DNA of 64,000 nt from Knoellia sp031844405 (GCA_031844405.1 JAUZVC010000001.1:310001-374000); one strand, 5' to 3'. Positions 35,888 through 45,553 are shown, numbered from the stretch's first letter. Notes: generated by a model from the letters alone, not told the origin. Program-made: numbers and translations.

Positions 35888-36085
35888 TCAGGCGGTGGGG
35901 TCGCCGAGGTAGGGGCCGCGGGCGTGTCACGGGCGCCATCGGCTGTGCCGCCATACACCCTGTGGGCAAGTAGGAATCCTCGTAGTCGTGCTGGCTGGCG
36001 CGGTAGATCGCGACGCCCCACCCGCTGGCGGGGCCGGCGTAGCGCAGCCGCGCAGTGGAGAAGAATGCTCGTTTGGTAGCACGCC
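35888..36085 (-). pseudogene. Frameshifted remnant of a mobile-element-associated protein
   Basis: On the minus strand, one frame reads LRYAGPASGWGVAIYRASQH then DYEDSYLPTG. Another frame continues HARGPYLGDPTA and a stop at 35888-35890. These resemble the C-terminal end of a family common near actinobacterial mobile elements (WGFAIY...YEDS.LP.G...EALDCACGLYLGDP). At least one frameshift and a stop separate the parts, and the N-terminus is missing. The rest of 35535-36199 shows no gene. Confidence 0.55.
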
Positions 36086-36199
36086 GTCGACGTCGGGGAA
36101 GCGGCGCGGGGCATCTCCCGTGCGATTCCCGCACGGTGCACATCGAAGGCCCTCCGGCCCTAAGCTTCCGATCACTTGGGAACTCGGGGAGGGTGACGC

Positions 36200-39100
36200 G
36201 TGAGTAGTGGTGACCAGCTGCCGCCGGGCCTTCGCGACGAGCTCGTTACTGCCGAACTGACCGGCGCGCTGGAGCTCCTTGCCAGGGATCGGGTGGAAAT
36301 TTCGCGTCTCGACAGGAGCGAGGCCATCGAGCGGCTGGGCAAGCATCTACTGCGCGTCGCAAGGCGACTCCGGACGCCCAACACGGAGGACGAACTTGCT
36401 TCAAGCACGGCCCTGGTGAACCTGGCGATCGATGCGCTCGGAACAGAGTTCGCTATCGACCGGGTGGTCACGCCAGTGCAGGTTCTACGAGGTATCCGGA
36501 ACGAATCTGGCCTGGCCGCCGCCTCCTTGCCAGAGCATCCGTCGATACCTCTGAGCGCGAGTGAGCTGATGGTCAACGGCGCCGGTGAGCCGTCCCTCGG
36601 ATCGGTCCTACAACAAGAGCTCCGATGCGCTGATGAGGTGGACCTGATCTGCGCGTTTGTTGGCTACAAGGGCATTGAAGCGCTGCGGGACGACCTCCGG
36701 GCGCTCGTTGATCGAGGCGGCCGTGTCCGGGTGATCACGTCGACATACCTTGGATCGACGAGCGGCAAGGCACTCGATGACCTCGTCAACCTTGGGGCGG
36801 AGGTCAGGGTCAACTACCAGGGGATGGTCACCAAACTGCACGCCAAGGCGTGGCTGTTCCGGCGCCCCGGCGAACTCGATACGGCCTTCATCGGATCCTC
36901 GAACTTGTCGGAGGCAGCGCTCTACACAGGACTGGAATGGAACGTTCGGCTCGCCCGAGCCGATGCCCCCGCGGTCTTCAACCGGATCCAGCAAGTATTC
37001 GACAGCTACTGGAACACGCCCGTCTACGAGCGCTACGGACTCGACGAACGTCAGCGATTGGACACGGCGCTGGCCGAAGCCAAGGGCTACGCGGCGGAGG
37101 GCTTCAGTCGGCGTGCGCGGCGGGAGATCGGCAAGCTAAACGATCAGTTGCAGGCGGCCTACGCACAGCTTCAACTACGGCCGCGTCCTCATCAGCAACG
37201 TGTCCTCGACACCCTGGCGACGAGGCGAACGGAGTTCGACGAGCATCGCCACCTTCTCGTCGCGGCGACGGGCACCGGCAAGACTGTGATCGCGGCCCTG
37301 GACTACGCGCGGCTGTGTGAGCCCGGTGCTCCTCGCCCAAAGCTGCTATTCATCGCTCATCGCGAACAGATCCTCGAGCAGGCACGCGGGATGTTCCGCC
37401 AGGTTCTTCAAGATCCTGCGTTCGGGGAGCTACTCAGCGGTTCCTCGGGTCCCCTCACCAGCGAGGCTCATGTGTTCGCCATGGTGCAGACCCTCCACAA
37501 CAGGCTGGGACAAGTCGACCCGCTGGCCTACGAGGTGATGTACGTCGATGAGGCGCACCACTCGGCGGCCGGGTCGTGGGAGTCGGTGCTCAAGCACTTT
37601 CAGCCGCGCGACCTGGTAGGTCTGACGGCAACGCCAGAACGCACCGACGGTAGGGACATCACCGATCTGTTCGGCGGTCGCTACACCACGGAGCTGCGAC
37701 TTTGGGAGGCGGTCGACGACCAGTTGCTGGCGCCGTTCGAATACGTCGGCGTCGACGATGGAACCGATCTCCGTGACGTAGCGTGGCATTCTGGCGATTA
37801 CGCTGTCGGCGCGCTTTCGAGCCTCTACACCGGCAATCACGAACGCGTGCGGCGGATCTACGAGGCAATCACTCGTTGGGTCGAATACCCCCAAACGATG
37901 CGGGCCCTGGGGTTCTGCGTGTCGGTGTCCCACGCTGAGTTCATGGCCGGCCAGTTCACCCAGCTCGGTCTTGCCGCGGACTACTTGGTGGGCGATCACG
38001 ACCAAGCCCACCGGGACCGCGTGCTATCCCAACTCCGGGGCGGCGAGCTGCAGGTGGTCTTCAGCGTAGATGTGCTCGGAGAAGGAATCGACGTACCCGA
38101 CGTCGACACGTTGTTGCTTTGCCGGCCGACACAGAGCTCGGTCCTCTTCGCTCAGCAGTTGGGTCGCGGACTTCGCCTTGCGCCCGGCAAGACCTCCTGC
38201 GTTGTCCTCGACTTCATCGGGCAGCATCGCGCAGAGTACCGAGTTGAACAGCGCTACCAGGCGCTGATCGACCCGGCCCACGGCGACGTCCAGGCCCAAG
38301 CCGAAGAGGGGTTCCCCTTCTTGCCTGCGGGCTGTTCAATCAACCTCGAGCGTGTTGCCCGGGAGCGCGTGCTCGCCGCGCTCAAGGCCGTCGCGGTGCC
38401 CCGCGGGGTCACGGGCCTGCTCAAGGACTTCGGGTCGGGGAAGTGGCCGTCGCTCGAGTCATTTCTGCACCAGACCGGTCGAACTATCGAGCAGTTCTAC
38501 GGCGTCGACAACCGCAAGATGTCGTGGACGAGACTTCAGCGCACTGCTCTCACCGTCAACGCGCCGGCGAGACCCAGTGACGGAGCGTTGTGGAAGGAGG
38601 AGGACGATCTCCTGCGCCGGATCGGCTACCTGCAGCATGTCTCAGATGGCTTGCGGGTGAATAGGTGGTTCGACTGGATGACTGCGGATTCGGTGACCGA
38701 GGCGAGTCAGTTGTCTGTTGTCGATCAACGCCTGGCGATGCAACTGATGCACACGCTGCTCCTCAGGCCTGTCGACCTCCAGCAAGGCTTTGACATCCTG
38801 TGGCGTCACCCGGCGGTACGCGCTGAGATCGCGGAGCTCTTGACCTACTTGCGTTCAGATCTGGCTGTCGCCCCAACTCCCTTGCTCGGGCTCGCCGACG
38901 TGCCGTTGATGGCAAACGCTCGGTACACGCGCGCCGAGGTCTTTGCGGCTGTCGGAGTGAGCACTATCGACAGACCGAAGGAACACCGCGAGGGCGTTTA
39001 CTTCGTGCCGGAGTCACGAACCCAACTCATGTTCGTCACTCTTCACAAGGACCTCCGGAAGTTCTCCTCGACGATCCAGTACCGCGACCACGCCTTGACT

Positions 39101-39376
39101 GCCGACCTCTTCCATTGGGAGACACCGAACAGTTGGCGACAGACATCGCCGGCCATGCAGCGTTGCATCGGGAACGGCCCTGAAGGCTCGACCCACCGAC
39201 TTCTCTTCGTGAGGGAACGAAGCAGCGGGGTTGTCGACAGCGCGTTCCGCTGCTTCGGTCTGGTCGACCTTCGAGGCGAGCCCGAGGGTGATCGTCCGGT
39301 CGCGCTGACCTGGAAACTGCGCGCATCACTTCCCGCAGAGGTGTTTGAGAGCGCTCAGCTGATTGCTGCTGGCTAG
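36200..39376 (+). CDS. PLD-DEAH helicase-DUF3427 protein
   Basis: The 1058-residue protein has an N-terminal phospholipase-D-type nuclease domain (about residues 100-290) with LHAKAWLF (HxK) and IGSSNLSEAAL. A superfamily 2 helicase core follows (about 325-680), with ATGTGKT (Walker A), VDEAHH (DEAH), GLTATPERTDGRD and QQLGRGLRLAPGK (motif VI). A DUF3427 domain (about 700-1050) ends it. Such nuclease-helicase fusions are common on islands and are thought to act on foreign or damaged DNA. GTG 36200 fits a GGGAGGGTGACGC ribosome-binding region. Whether it acts with another island gene is unknown; the 153-base gap to the relaxase terminator region is empty. Confidence 0.88.
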   Translation: MSSGDQLPPGLRDELVTAELTGALELLARDRVEISRLDRSEAIERLGKHLLRVARRLRTPNTEDELASSTALVNLAIDALGTEFAIDRVVTPVQVLRGIRNESGLAAASLPEHPSIPLSASELMVNGAGEPSLGSVLQQELRCADEVDLICAFVGYKGIEALRDDLRALVDRGGRVRVITSTYLGSTSGKALDDLVNLGAEVRVNYQGMVTKLHAKAWLFRRPGELDTAFIGSSNLSEAALYTGLEWNVRLARADAPAVFNRIQQVFDSYWNTPVYERYGLDERQRLDTALAEAKGYAAEGFSRRARREIGKLNDQLQAAYAQLQLRPRPHQQRVLDTLATRRTEFDEHRHLLVAATGTGKTVIAALDYARLCEPGAPRPKLLFIAHREQILEQARGMFRQVLQDPAFGELLSGSSGPLTSEAHVFAMVQTLHNRLGQVDPLAYEVMYVDEAHHSAAGSWESVLKHFQPRDLVGLTATPERTDGRDITDLFGGRYTTELRLWEAVDDQLLAPFEYVGVDDGTDLRDVAWHSGDYAVGALSSLYTGNHERVRRIYEAITRWVEYPQTMRALGFCVSVSHAEFMAGQFTQLGLAADYLVGDHDQAHRDRVLSQLRGGELQVVFSVDVLGEGIDVPDVDTLLLCRPTQSSVLFAQQLGRGLRLAPGKTSCVVLDFIGQHRAEYRVEQRYQALIDPAHGDVQAQAEEGFPFLPAGCSINLERVARERVLAALKAVAVPRGVTGLLKDFGSGKWPSLESFLHQTGRTIEQFYGVDNRKMSWTRLQRTALTVNAPARPSDGALWKEEDDLLRRIGYLQHVSDGLRVNRWFDWMTADSVTEASQLSVVDQRLAMQLMHTLLLRPVDLQQGFDILWRHPAVRAEIAELLTYLRSDLAVAPTPLLGLADVPLMANARYTRAEVFAAVGVSTIDRPKEHREGVYFVPESRTQLMFVTLHKDLRKFSSTIQYRDHALTADLFHWETPNSWRQTSPAMQRCIGNGPEGSTHRLLFVRERSSGVVDSAFRCFGLVDLRGEPEGDRPVALTWKLRASLPAEVFESAQLIAAG

Positions 39377-39529
39377 TCCTCCTGCCGGCAACCGATCGGC
39401 AGCCGGAGCACCCGCGGTGGTTATCCAGGACCTGGGCACCGTTCGGGACGCAGCCGGGGCGGCCGCGGTGTCGGCACCGCTACGGCCCGTTCTCGAGGGT
39501 GATCAATGCGAGAGCTGCCCGCTGGATGG

Positions 39530-42500
39530 TCAACGTCCCAGCCCATGAGCCGACCGGCCCGCCGCCGGAGCGAGGGGAGGTCGTTGGTCCAGTTCACGTT
39601 GAGCGGCCGACAGCCTGGTCTCCGGTGCCGGCGGCGCAGCCGTGTAGTGCCCGGCGGCGACGACAAGGGCACCGATGGCCTCCGTCATGCGGTCGAGGTA
39701 CGAGCCGGCCTCTGGGTGAGCGCGCAACGAGTCAGGCACCGCCGTCAGCCACGTGTGCGGGCCGATCTCTACCGGTACCAGGCCGCCCCTTGAGACGCCT
39801 CGAGCCAGAGCGGCGGCAGGGTCTTCGGCGGCGTGGAGTGCTCCCTCGTCCTGCCACCACGTCGCCTGCTCGACAATCTCCTTTGGAGATTCGCCATCGA
39901 CCCATCGGAGCGCGATCTGGCCGCGAAGGCCCGCGTAGCCCGGCTGGTTGGTCAGACCGGGCATCCAACGCTCGAGCGCCGAGTCGAGAGCACGGATCTT
40001 CGAGTCACCGAGAAGGTACTCGGCGAGCAAGGGCAGTGCATCCTCGTACTGCTGGATGGCCCTTCCCAGCTCGCGGGCCGGGTCAGCTGCCATCGCACGC
40101 GTGGCGGATTCAGCGCGGTCGTCTCGTTCGACAATCCGGGAGAGCACCTCGCGGGGGCCGTGGTCGGCTGGCAGCTCGAGGGCGAACCCATCGGGGGCCG
40201 GCTCGTCATCCGACAGGTAGAGGTGGTTCTCGTGCCGTCCCCTGGAGAGCGCGACGTAGAGCCCTTGTCGACTCTCGGCACCCGTGACCACGGTGTGTGT
40301 CGTGTCGACGGTGGCGCCCTGTGCGCCGTGGATGGTGCTGGCGTACCCGAGCTGAACGTGTTGCACCACGTAGTCGGCGGGCAGCCTGAGGGTCGGCCCA
40401 AGCCTGCGAGCCTGCTGACCCGCACGCGCGATGTGGAGGTCGCCGTTGCGGTCGATGCCTCGGACGACCCACCGGTCCCCGTTCCTCACCCAGGACCCGT
40501 CGCGGCCGCGAATGGAGCGGTCGTTGTGCCGCGTGATCACGAGGTCGCCGGCGCTGGCTCGGGTGCCGTCGGCAAACACGACCTCCCGACCCGCACGGAC
40601 CGGCCACGCTCCGAGCCGGTCACTGCGGGCCTGCTCGTTCAGTTCGCGGACCGTGTCGCGGCTGGCTGCCAGGAGCAGACTCGACTTACCGGCTGCGACG
40701 TCCGCTCGCCAGGCGTGGAATGCCTGATCGACGGCGGAGCCGGCCCCACCAACGTGGACGCGCCCCTGCGAGAGGTAGTGCTCAAGCGCGGCGGGGTCGC
40801 CACTCCGGACGCCGAGTGTCGCGGCAGCCTCTTTCGCGTCTGAGAACCGGTGGAGTTCGGTGAGCCGGACCGTCGTCCCCAGTGCAGAGCCTTGCTCGGC
40901 AAGGTCACGGAAGACACCACTCGCGGCGACGGCGGTCAGCTGCTGGTCGTCTCCGATCAGGCGAACGCTGCCTCCTCGCCCGAGAACACGGTCGACGACG
41001 GCCGCGAGATCCTTGGTTCCCACCATCCCCGCCTCATCGATGACGACGAGAGTGCGCGGGCCGACGGGCGGGAATGCCGCCACCCGGCCGTCGCTCGCAG
41101 CGGACATGGCGCTGTGGAGGAACTTGGCGACGGTCTCAGCTGGCGTGTCGATCGCCTGGCCGAGCTCGTCCGCTGCGACCGCCGTGGGCGCGAGCCCGAT
41201 GACCTGCCCGCCCCCGCTGCGCCAGGCCTTCGCGAGGGTGGCCATCGCGGTGGTCTTACCGCTCCCAGCGGGTGCCAGGGCGACCTGTACGCGGGCCCCG
41301 CTCCCGGCGAGGGCGCTGACCAGCTCGGCCTGACCGGTATCGAGTCCCTCGCCAGCCGCGGTTCCCCGCCGGAGGGTGAGGTCGATGAAGATCTCGGGGA
41401 TGGCGTGCCCATCGAACCGCTCGGCGGCCTCGAGGAGGAGTCGCTCTGCCTCCAGGATCGCGGCCGAGGTGTAGGTCCGGCTCCCGTGCAGCGTGTAGAC
41501 AGACTCTCCGTCCGGGCGGCGCAGGATCGCTGGCTCGGCCAGGTCGCGGACGGCATCCACACGTAGAGACAAACCTTGCGTCACCCGCTCGACGACGTCC
41601 CCGACCGTCTCGTCGAGGAACGGGAGCGGGATGCCGGCGTATCTGGCCTGACGGAGGGCCTCGGCGCGGACGTGCCACACCTGCCAGGTCGACCGTGACG
41701 CCTCGAGGACGTCCACCACTCGCTTGGCGAGTTCGTCCCCGGTTTCGTCCCTCCCCCCTTCCAGGCCCTGGTCCCGACCGCGTCCCAGCACGGTCGCGAG
41801 CATGGCGGTGACAACAGAGGACCGGGCGTTGTCTCCGGCACTCAGGACGGCATCCGCCTGTGCCCGCCACTGAACGCGCTGCTCGCGCAGGCTGCGCGGC
41901 TCGTGCTTGTCGGGGCGCGTCTCGAGGTTGGCCTGCTGGGCGAGGGCGAGGGACTCGATCCGGGTAGGCGCACGGCCGTGGTCAGCCTGGAAGGAGGCCG
42001 CGAGCTGACGCTGGCGGCTCGTGATGTCGCCACGACGGGAGGACCACTCCTCAAGAAGCCGTGCGTCGATGCCCTCGATCTCGCGGACGGGGCGGCGTCC
42101 CTGGGGGGAGGGACGTTCGGTGAACCGGACGCCCAGCCGCTCGGTGAGCTCGGCCTCGAGCCGGGTGTTGTAGTGCTCGGAGGCCATGACCTTGGCCTTG
42201 AAGACCATCCGGCCGTCGAGGGTGAGCCACTTGCCTCCTTCGTCCGGAAGAGTCTGGACCTTGTTCGAGATCACGACGTGGGTGTGCAGATCGGGGTCGC
42301 CCGCGCGGGAGTCCCGGTGGTCGAACGCCGCCGCCACCAGGCCGACCACCGGCACCTGCCGGATGCCGCCCTTGCCGACGCGGGTGAAGGCGACCTCCCG
42401 CTCGAGCAGGCCGATCGTCGCCCGGACCGCAGCCTCGTGCGCGGCCTCAACCTGGCGGGCTACCTCAGGCGCGGCGAGTGCCCAAAGGGCCGACACCGAC

Positions 42501-43051
42501 TTCACCGCGCTGAAGGTCAGGTCGTAGCCGGCGACCGGTGTTTGAGCCGGCTTGGACGCGGTGGCGACGAACCCCGTGAGTTCGGTGTCGTCACGTGGGG
42601 CGCGGCCGTGCATCCGTGCGAAGGAGCGAGCGATGACCTCCGTCCGGATGCGGGCCCGCTCCTCGGTCGGGATGGATGCGTTCCAGGCGCGTCCCTCCGA
42701 GGTGTTGTGCGCGCTGAAGGCGGTGGCGATCTCTTGGCGAAGGGTGGTCGCCTCGAAGGTCGGGAAGGGTCGTCCGAGGACACCCCAGCCGCGGTCGACG
42801 GCATCCGGCTCCGCGGAGCGCGGGTGCCAGCCTCGGCCGAAGAGGAGCTTCATCTGCTCCTCGGTCACGACGTCGCCGTCAGCCAGGTCGAGCGCAGCGA
42901 GGCCGCCGCCCATCCATCGGCCCGGCGACTCGCCCTTCTCCTCGTAGTAGGCGGCCAGCCCAAGCTGGCCCCGCTCGGTGGTGTCGTGGGCCGCGACCTG
43001 CCGGGTCAGGTAGGTGTACCCGCTGCCGGCGGCGAGCTTGTGAAGGCTCAT
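39530..43051 (-). CDS. MobF-family conjugative relaxase with helicase domain
   Basis: In this 1173-residue protein the relaxase domain (about residues 1-330) has the MobF three-His motif DHRDSRAGDPDLHTHVVI and a catalytic-Tyr region near the N-terminus (GSGYTYLTRQ, with Tyr15 and Tyr17). A superfamily 1 helicase follows, with APAGSGKTT (Walker A), VVIDEAG (Walker B), LIGDDQQLTA and YASTIHGAQGATVDT. The protein nicks oriT and unwinds the strand for transfer. ATG 43051 is preferred to 43057 because AGGAGG-like GGGAGG would otherwise be one base from the start. That ribosome-binding site lies inside the 14-bp inverted repeat upstream. It is shorter than many MobF proteins (1300-1900 aa). Confidence 0.9.
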   Translation of the reverse strand: MSLHKLAAGSGYTYLTRQVAAHDTTERGQLGLAAYYEEKGESPGRWMGGGLAALDLADGDVVTEEQMKLLFGRGWHPRSAEPDAVDRGWGVLGRPFPTFEATTLRQEIATAFSAHNTSEGRAWNASIPTEERARIRTEVIARSFARMHGRAPRDDTELTGFVATASKPAQTPVAGYDLTFSAVKSVSALWALAAPEVARQVEAAHEAAVRATIGLLEREVAFTRVGKGGIRQVPVVGLVAAAFDHRDSRAGDPDLHTHVVISNKVQTLPDEGGKWLTLDGRMVFKAKVMASEHYNTRLEAELTERLGVRFTERPSPQGRRPVREIEGIDARLLEEWSSRRGDITSRQRQLAASFQADHGRAPTRIESLALAQQANLETRPDKHEPRSLREQRVQWRAQADAVLSAGDNARSSVVTAMLATVLGRGRDQGLEGGRDETGDELAKRVVDVLEASRSTWQVWHVRAEALRQARYAGIPLPFLDETVGDVVERVTQGLSLRVDAVRDLAEPAILRRPDGESVYTLHGSRTYTSAAILEAERLLLEAAERFDGHAIPEIFIDLTLRRGTAAGEGLDTGQAELVSALAGSGARVQVALAPAGSGKTTAMATLAKAWRSGGGQVIGLAPTAVAADELGQAIDTPAETVAKFLHSAMSAASDGRVAAFPPVGPRTLVVIDEAGMVGTKDLAAVVDRVLGRGGSVRLIGDDQQLTAVAASGVFRDLAEQGSALGTTVRLTELHRFSDAKEAAATLGVRSGDPAALEHYLSQGRVHVGGAGSAVDQAFHAWRADVAAGKSSLLLAASRDTVRELNEQARSDRLGAWPVRAGREVVFADGTRASAGDLVITRHNDRSIRGRDGSWVRNGDRWVVRGIDRNGDLHIARAGQQARRLGPTLRLPADYVVQHVQLGYASTIHGAQGATVDTTHTVVTGAESRQGLYVALSRGRHENHLYLSDDEPAPDGFALELPADHGPREVLSRIVERDDRAESATRAMAADPARELGRAIQQYEDALPLLAEYLLGDSKIRALDSALERWMPGLTNQPGYAGLRGQIALRWVDGESPKEIVEQATWWQDEGALHAAEDPAAALARGVSRGGLVPVEIGPHTWLTAVPDSLRAHPEAGSYLDRMTEAIGALVVAAGHYTAAPPAPETRLSAAQRELDQRPPLAPAAGRSAHGLGR

Positions 43052-43058
43052 GGTCATA

Positions 43059-43223
43059 CCTCCCTAAGCCTTCTGGGAGGCGCTTAGGGGCCACGCCCGG
43101 GTCACGGAGTGCACCAGGTGTGTTCTCGATCTGGGGTTGGCCTGTCGTCGGGCCGTCGCGATGTTGCGCGAGGTTTCTCGTCGGGAAGTGGCCACCAGCG
43201 GGGAGTGACAAGGCTTAGGGAGG
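43059..43223. repeat. Inverted repeat upstream of the relaxase: candidate oriT or operator
   Basis: CCTCCCTAAGCCTT (43059-43072) and its exact reverse complement (43210-43223) form 14-bp arms 137 bases apart. The left arm also folds locally with GCTTAGGG (43082-43089). The relaxase ribosome-binding site lies in the left arm. The position directly upstream of a MobF gene, between it and the Xis/Int genes, is where oriT is usually found. The 43240-43260 part has one DnaA-like TTATCCACA. Confidence 0.6.
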
Positions 43224-43331
43224 CATCAGGCTCGGTCGGCTAGTTGGGTTATCCACAGGGGCCACGCGGGTCTGTCGGGTTCAAAGAGGACGTGGCCTAC
43301 TGGAGGTCGGTCCCTGACGAAGGGAATGGAC

Positions 43332-43587
43332 ATGTCAATGACGGCACGAAACAGCGGGGGCCGGGCCGATCAGCGGAAGGCGCCGATCGGCCCGATCCAG
43401 CGGCGGTGGTACACGGTTCCGGAGGTGGCCGAGATGCTCGGCTACGGCCCGACGAAGGTGCGGATGATGTGCATCACCGGAGACCTGCGCTCGCTCAAGG
43501 ACGGGGGGGTCGCGCCGCATCCTGCCCGCGTGGGTCGACGAGTACGTCGCGATGCGCGCGGCCGAGGCGGAGGCGGACTGGCCGTGA
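43332..43587 (+). pseudogene. Excisionase-like (Xis/MerR-type) gene with a frameshift at a G7 tract
   Basis: The N-terminal reading gives a winged-helix RDF-type DNA-binding protein (RRWYTVPEVAEMLGYGPTKV, RMMCITGDLRSLKDGG). At 43503-43509 there is a run of seven G. One G fewer would continue as SRRILPAWVDEYVAMRAAEA and stop at 43585-43587 overlapping the integrase GTG start, the normal Xis-Int arrangement. As written, the frame instead runs on into the integrase without a stop, giving a possible 489-residue fusion. This may be sequencing error, mutation or programmed slippage. Confidence 0.7.
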
Positions 43588-44795
43588 GCCGGCGGGCGAA
43601 CGGCGAGGGGTCGATCTACCCGTACCGGAACGGCTTCGCAGCGCACGTGTGGATCGTGACGCCGCAGGGTCGCCGGCAGCGCAAGACCGTCTACGGGAAG
43701 ACCAGGACGGAGGTCCACGACAAGTGGCTCCGGCTCCACGAGCAGGCGCGGAGGGGACCGATGGTTGCGGTCTCCCCGCGCCTGCGGGACTTCCTCGAGC
43801 GCTGGCTGGAGGAGACGGTACGGCCCACGCTGTCGCCGGCCACCACCTCCAACTACGAGATGTTCTCGCGGCTCTACATCATCCCGGACCTCGGCGAGCG
43901 CAAGCTCGACAAGCTGATGGTCCGGGACGTACAGACGTGGGTGAACGGGCTGCGCAAGCGATGTCAGTGCTGCTTCCAGGGCAAGGACGCCGCTCGGCCC
44001 GAGCCGCAGTGCTGCGCTGTCGGGAACTGTTGCCACGAGGTCGCCTCGGACTGGACGGTCCACCAGGCGTGGCGGGTGCTCCGCGGTGCGCTGACCCAGG
44101 CAATGCGGGAGGAGCTGGTCTTCCGCAACGTGGCCGCGCTGGTGAAGGTGCCGATGCCACGGCCGAAGAGGCAGGCTGTGTGGACCGTCGATGAGGCTAG
44201 GCAGTTCCTCGAGTCGGCACGCACGGACCACGATCCGATGTACGCAGGCTATGTCCTGCTGCTCACACTCGGGCTACGGCGCGGGGAGCTGCTCGGGCTC
44301 GCGTGGGAGGACGTCGACCTGGAGAACGGACAGGCGCTGATCGCCTGGCAGGTCCTACGGGTCAATCACTCGCTACAACGGCGCCACACGAAGACGCCAT
44401 CCTCGGATGCGCCTCTGCCGCTGCCAGAGATAGCGGTGCGGGCACTCGAGCGCCATCGGGTGGAGGAGGCTAGACGACGGCTCGCGGCCGGCGACATGTG
44501 GGGCGACTGCGGCCTGGTCTTCACGACCCGGCTGGGCGACCCTGTCGATCCGCGCAACTTCCACCGGGACTTCAAGCTGAGGGCCGCGAAGGCCGGCGTG
44601 CCGGTCGTCCCGATCCACTCAACTCGGCGGACCTGCGCGAGCCTCCTCGTCGCCCTCGACGTCCACCCTCGGGTCGCTATGGCCGTCCTACGCCACAGCA
44701 GGATCGCTCTCACCATGGAGATCTACTCGCAGGTCTCCTCGACGTCGACGCGAGAGGCTCTCAAACGCCTCGGCGACGAACTGTCGGGGGCCTGA
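43584..44795 (+). CDS. int: Tyrosine site-specific integrase
   Basis: The 403-residue recombinase has the full catalytic set: Arg232 (LRRGELLGLAWED), Lys270, His345-x-x-Arg348 (HSTRRT), His371 (LRHSRI) and Tyr381 (EIYSQV). The core-binding domain (about residues 65-190) contains a Cys-rich insert at 127-150 (CQCC, CC, CC), as in some actinomycete AICE integrases, probably binding zinc. The GTG start at 43584 overlaps the Xis-like stop if the G7 tract is read with six G. It would recombine the tRNA-Ala attachment core. Confidence 0.95.
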   Translation: MSRRANGEGSIYPYRNGFAAHVWIVTPQGRRQRKTVYGKTRTEVHDKWLRLHEQARRGPMVAVSPRLRDFLERWLEETVRPTLSPATTSNYEMFSRLYIIPDLGERKLDKLMVRDVQTWVNGLRKRCQCCFQGKDAARPEPQCCAVGNCCHEVASDWTVHQAWRVLRGALTQAMREELVFRNVAALVKVPMPRPKRQAVWTVDEARQFLESARTDHDPMYAGYVLLLTLGLRRGELLGLAWEDVDLENGQALIAWQVLRVNHSLQRRHTKTPSSDAPLPLPEIAVRALERHRVEEARRRLAAGDMWGDCGLVFTTRLGDPVDPRNFHRDFKLRAAKAGVPVVPIHSTRRTCASLLVALDVHPRVAMAVLRHSRIALTMEIYSQVSSTSTREALKRLGDELSGA

Positions 44796-45046
44796 CGTCG
44801 AGGTCGCTGCGCGATACTTAGGGCGGTACGAGCTTGTCGAGCTGCTGCGCACTGTCGCGCTAACGTTCAGCCCGCGGAGAGAGCAGCCTGGTGAGGGTCA
44901 CCCCGTCGCGGGTGCCGGGTCGCGACTATAGCGGCGGCGCCGTCCCTGGAACGCAACGAACTTCAAACTTCTGTCGGCCCTCGGGCTGCTGCCAAGAATC
45001 CGTGCCGTTGCCCTCGCCTCCGCGCCGGGACGGCTAACGTTCGAGT
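44796..45046. other. Intergenic region before the RNase H/TIR operon
   Basis: The 251 bases hold no gene I can support. It should contain the operon promoter. The GCTAACGTTC decamer occurs twice, near 44860 and 45033, in the same orientation, and could be a regulator site. Confidence 0.4.
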
Positions 45047-45553
45047 GTGGCGAACCATCGATCGCTCCGCATCGGCACCGATGGATCGTGCCTTGGCAAC
45101 CCCGGTCCCGGGGGGTGGGCCTGGTGCGTTTCCGACGACTGCTGGGCCGCTGGCGCTCACCCATCCACAACCAACAACCTGATGGAGCTCAGGGCCGCCT
45201 ACGAGGCGTTAAGGGCGGCACCTCGCGACATACCCATCATCATCGAAACTGACAGCGAGTACGTGATCAACGTCTTCACCAAGTGGCTCGATGGTTGGCG
45301 GGCACGGGGCTGGCGAACGTCGTCGCGCAAGCCGGTTGCCAACCAATCCGCTATCCAGATGTTGGAGCCGCTCCTCATGAATCGCCGTGTGACGTGGTGG
45401 CACGTCTACGGGCACGCGGGCCATGACCTCAACGAAGTTGCGGATCGGCGCGCTCGAGAGGCCGCTGAGGCGGTTAGGGATGGAAGGGAGATTCGCGTGG
45501 GTAACCCTGGCTGTCTCCCCGCCTTTACGGAAAGGGTTTCGGGTGAACGTTGA
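45047..45553 (+). CDS. RNase HI-like protein
   Basis: The 168-residue protein has all RNase HI catalytic residues: Asp12 (GTDGSCLGNPGPGG), Glu47 (NLMELRA), Asp69 (ETDSEY), His123 (VYGHAGH) and Asp133 (NEVADRRARE). The basic-protrusion region WLDGWRARGWRTSSRK is present. RNase HI cuts RNA in RNA:DNA hybrids. The enzyme appears active and is compact, without extra domains. It overlaps the TIR gene by 11 bases, which is not the usual housekeeping rnhA setting. GTG start at 45047 (another GTG at 45045 is out of frame). Confidence 0.9.
   Translation: MANHRSLRIGTDGSCLGNPGPGGWAWCVSDDCWAAGAHPSTTNNLMELRAAYEALRAAPRDIPIIIETDSEYVINVFTKWLDGWRARGWRTSSRKPVANQSAIQMLEPLLMNRRVTWWHVYGHAGHDLNEVADRRAREAAEAVRDGREIRVGNPGCLPAFTERVSGER

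Noticed and set aside
35500..36141. Complete minus-strand gene in the island gap
   Set aside because: Only short fragments resemble a known family and they lie in different frames, so it is treated as a remnant.
43240..43260. Origin-like site with TTATCCACA upstream of Xis
   Set aside because: Only a single DnaA-box-like 9-mer is present, so no cluster can be supported.
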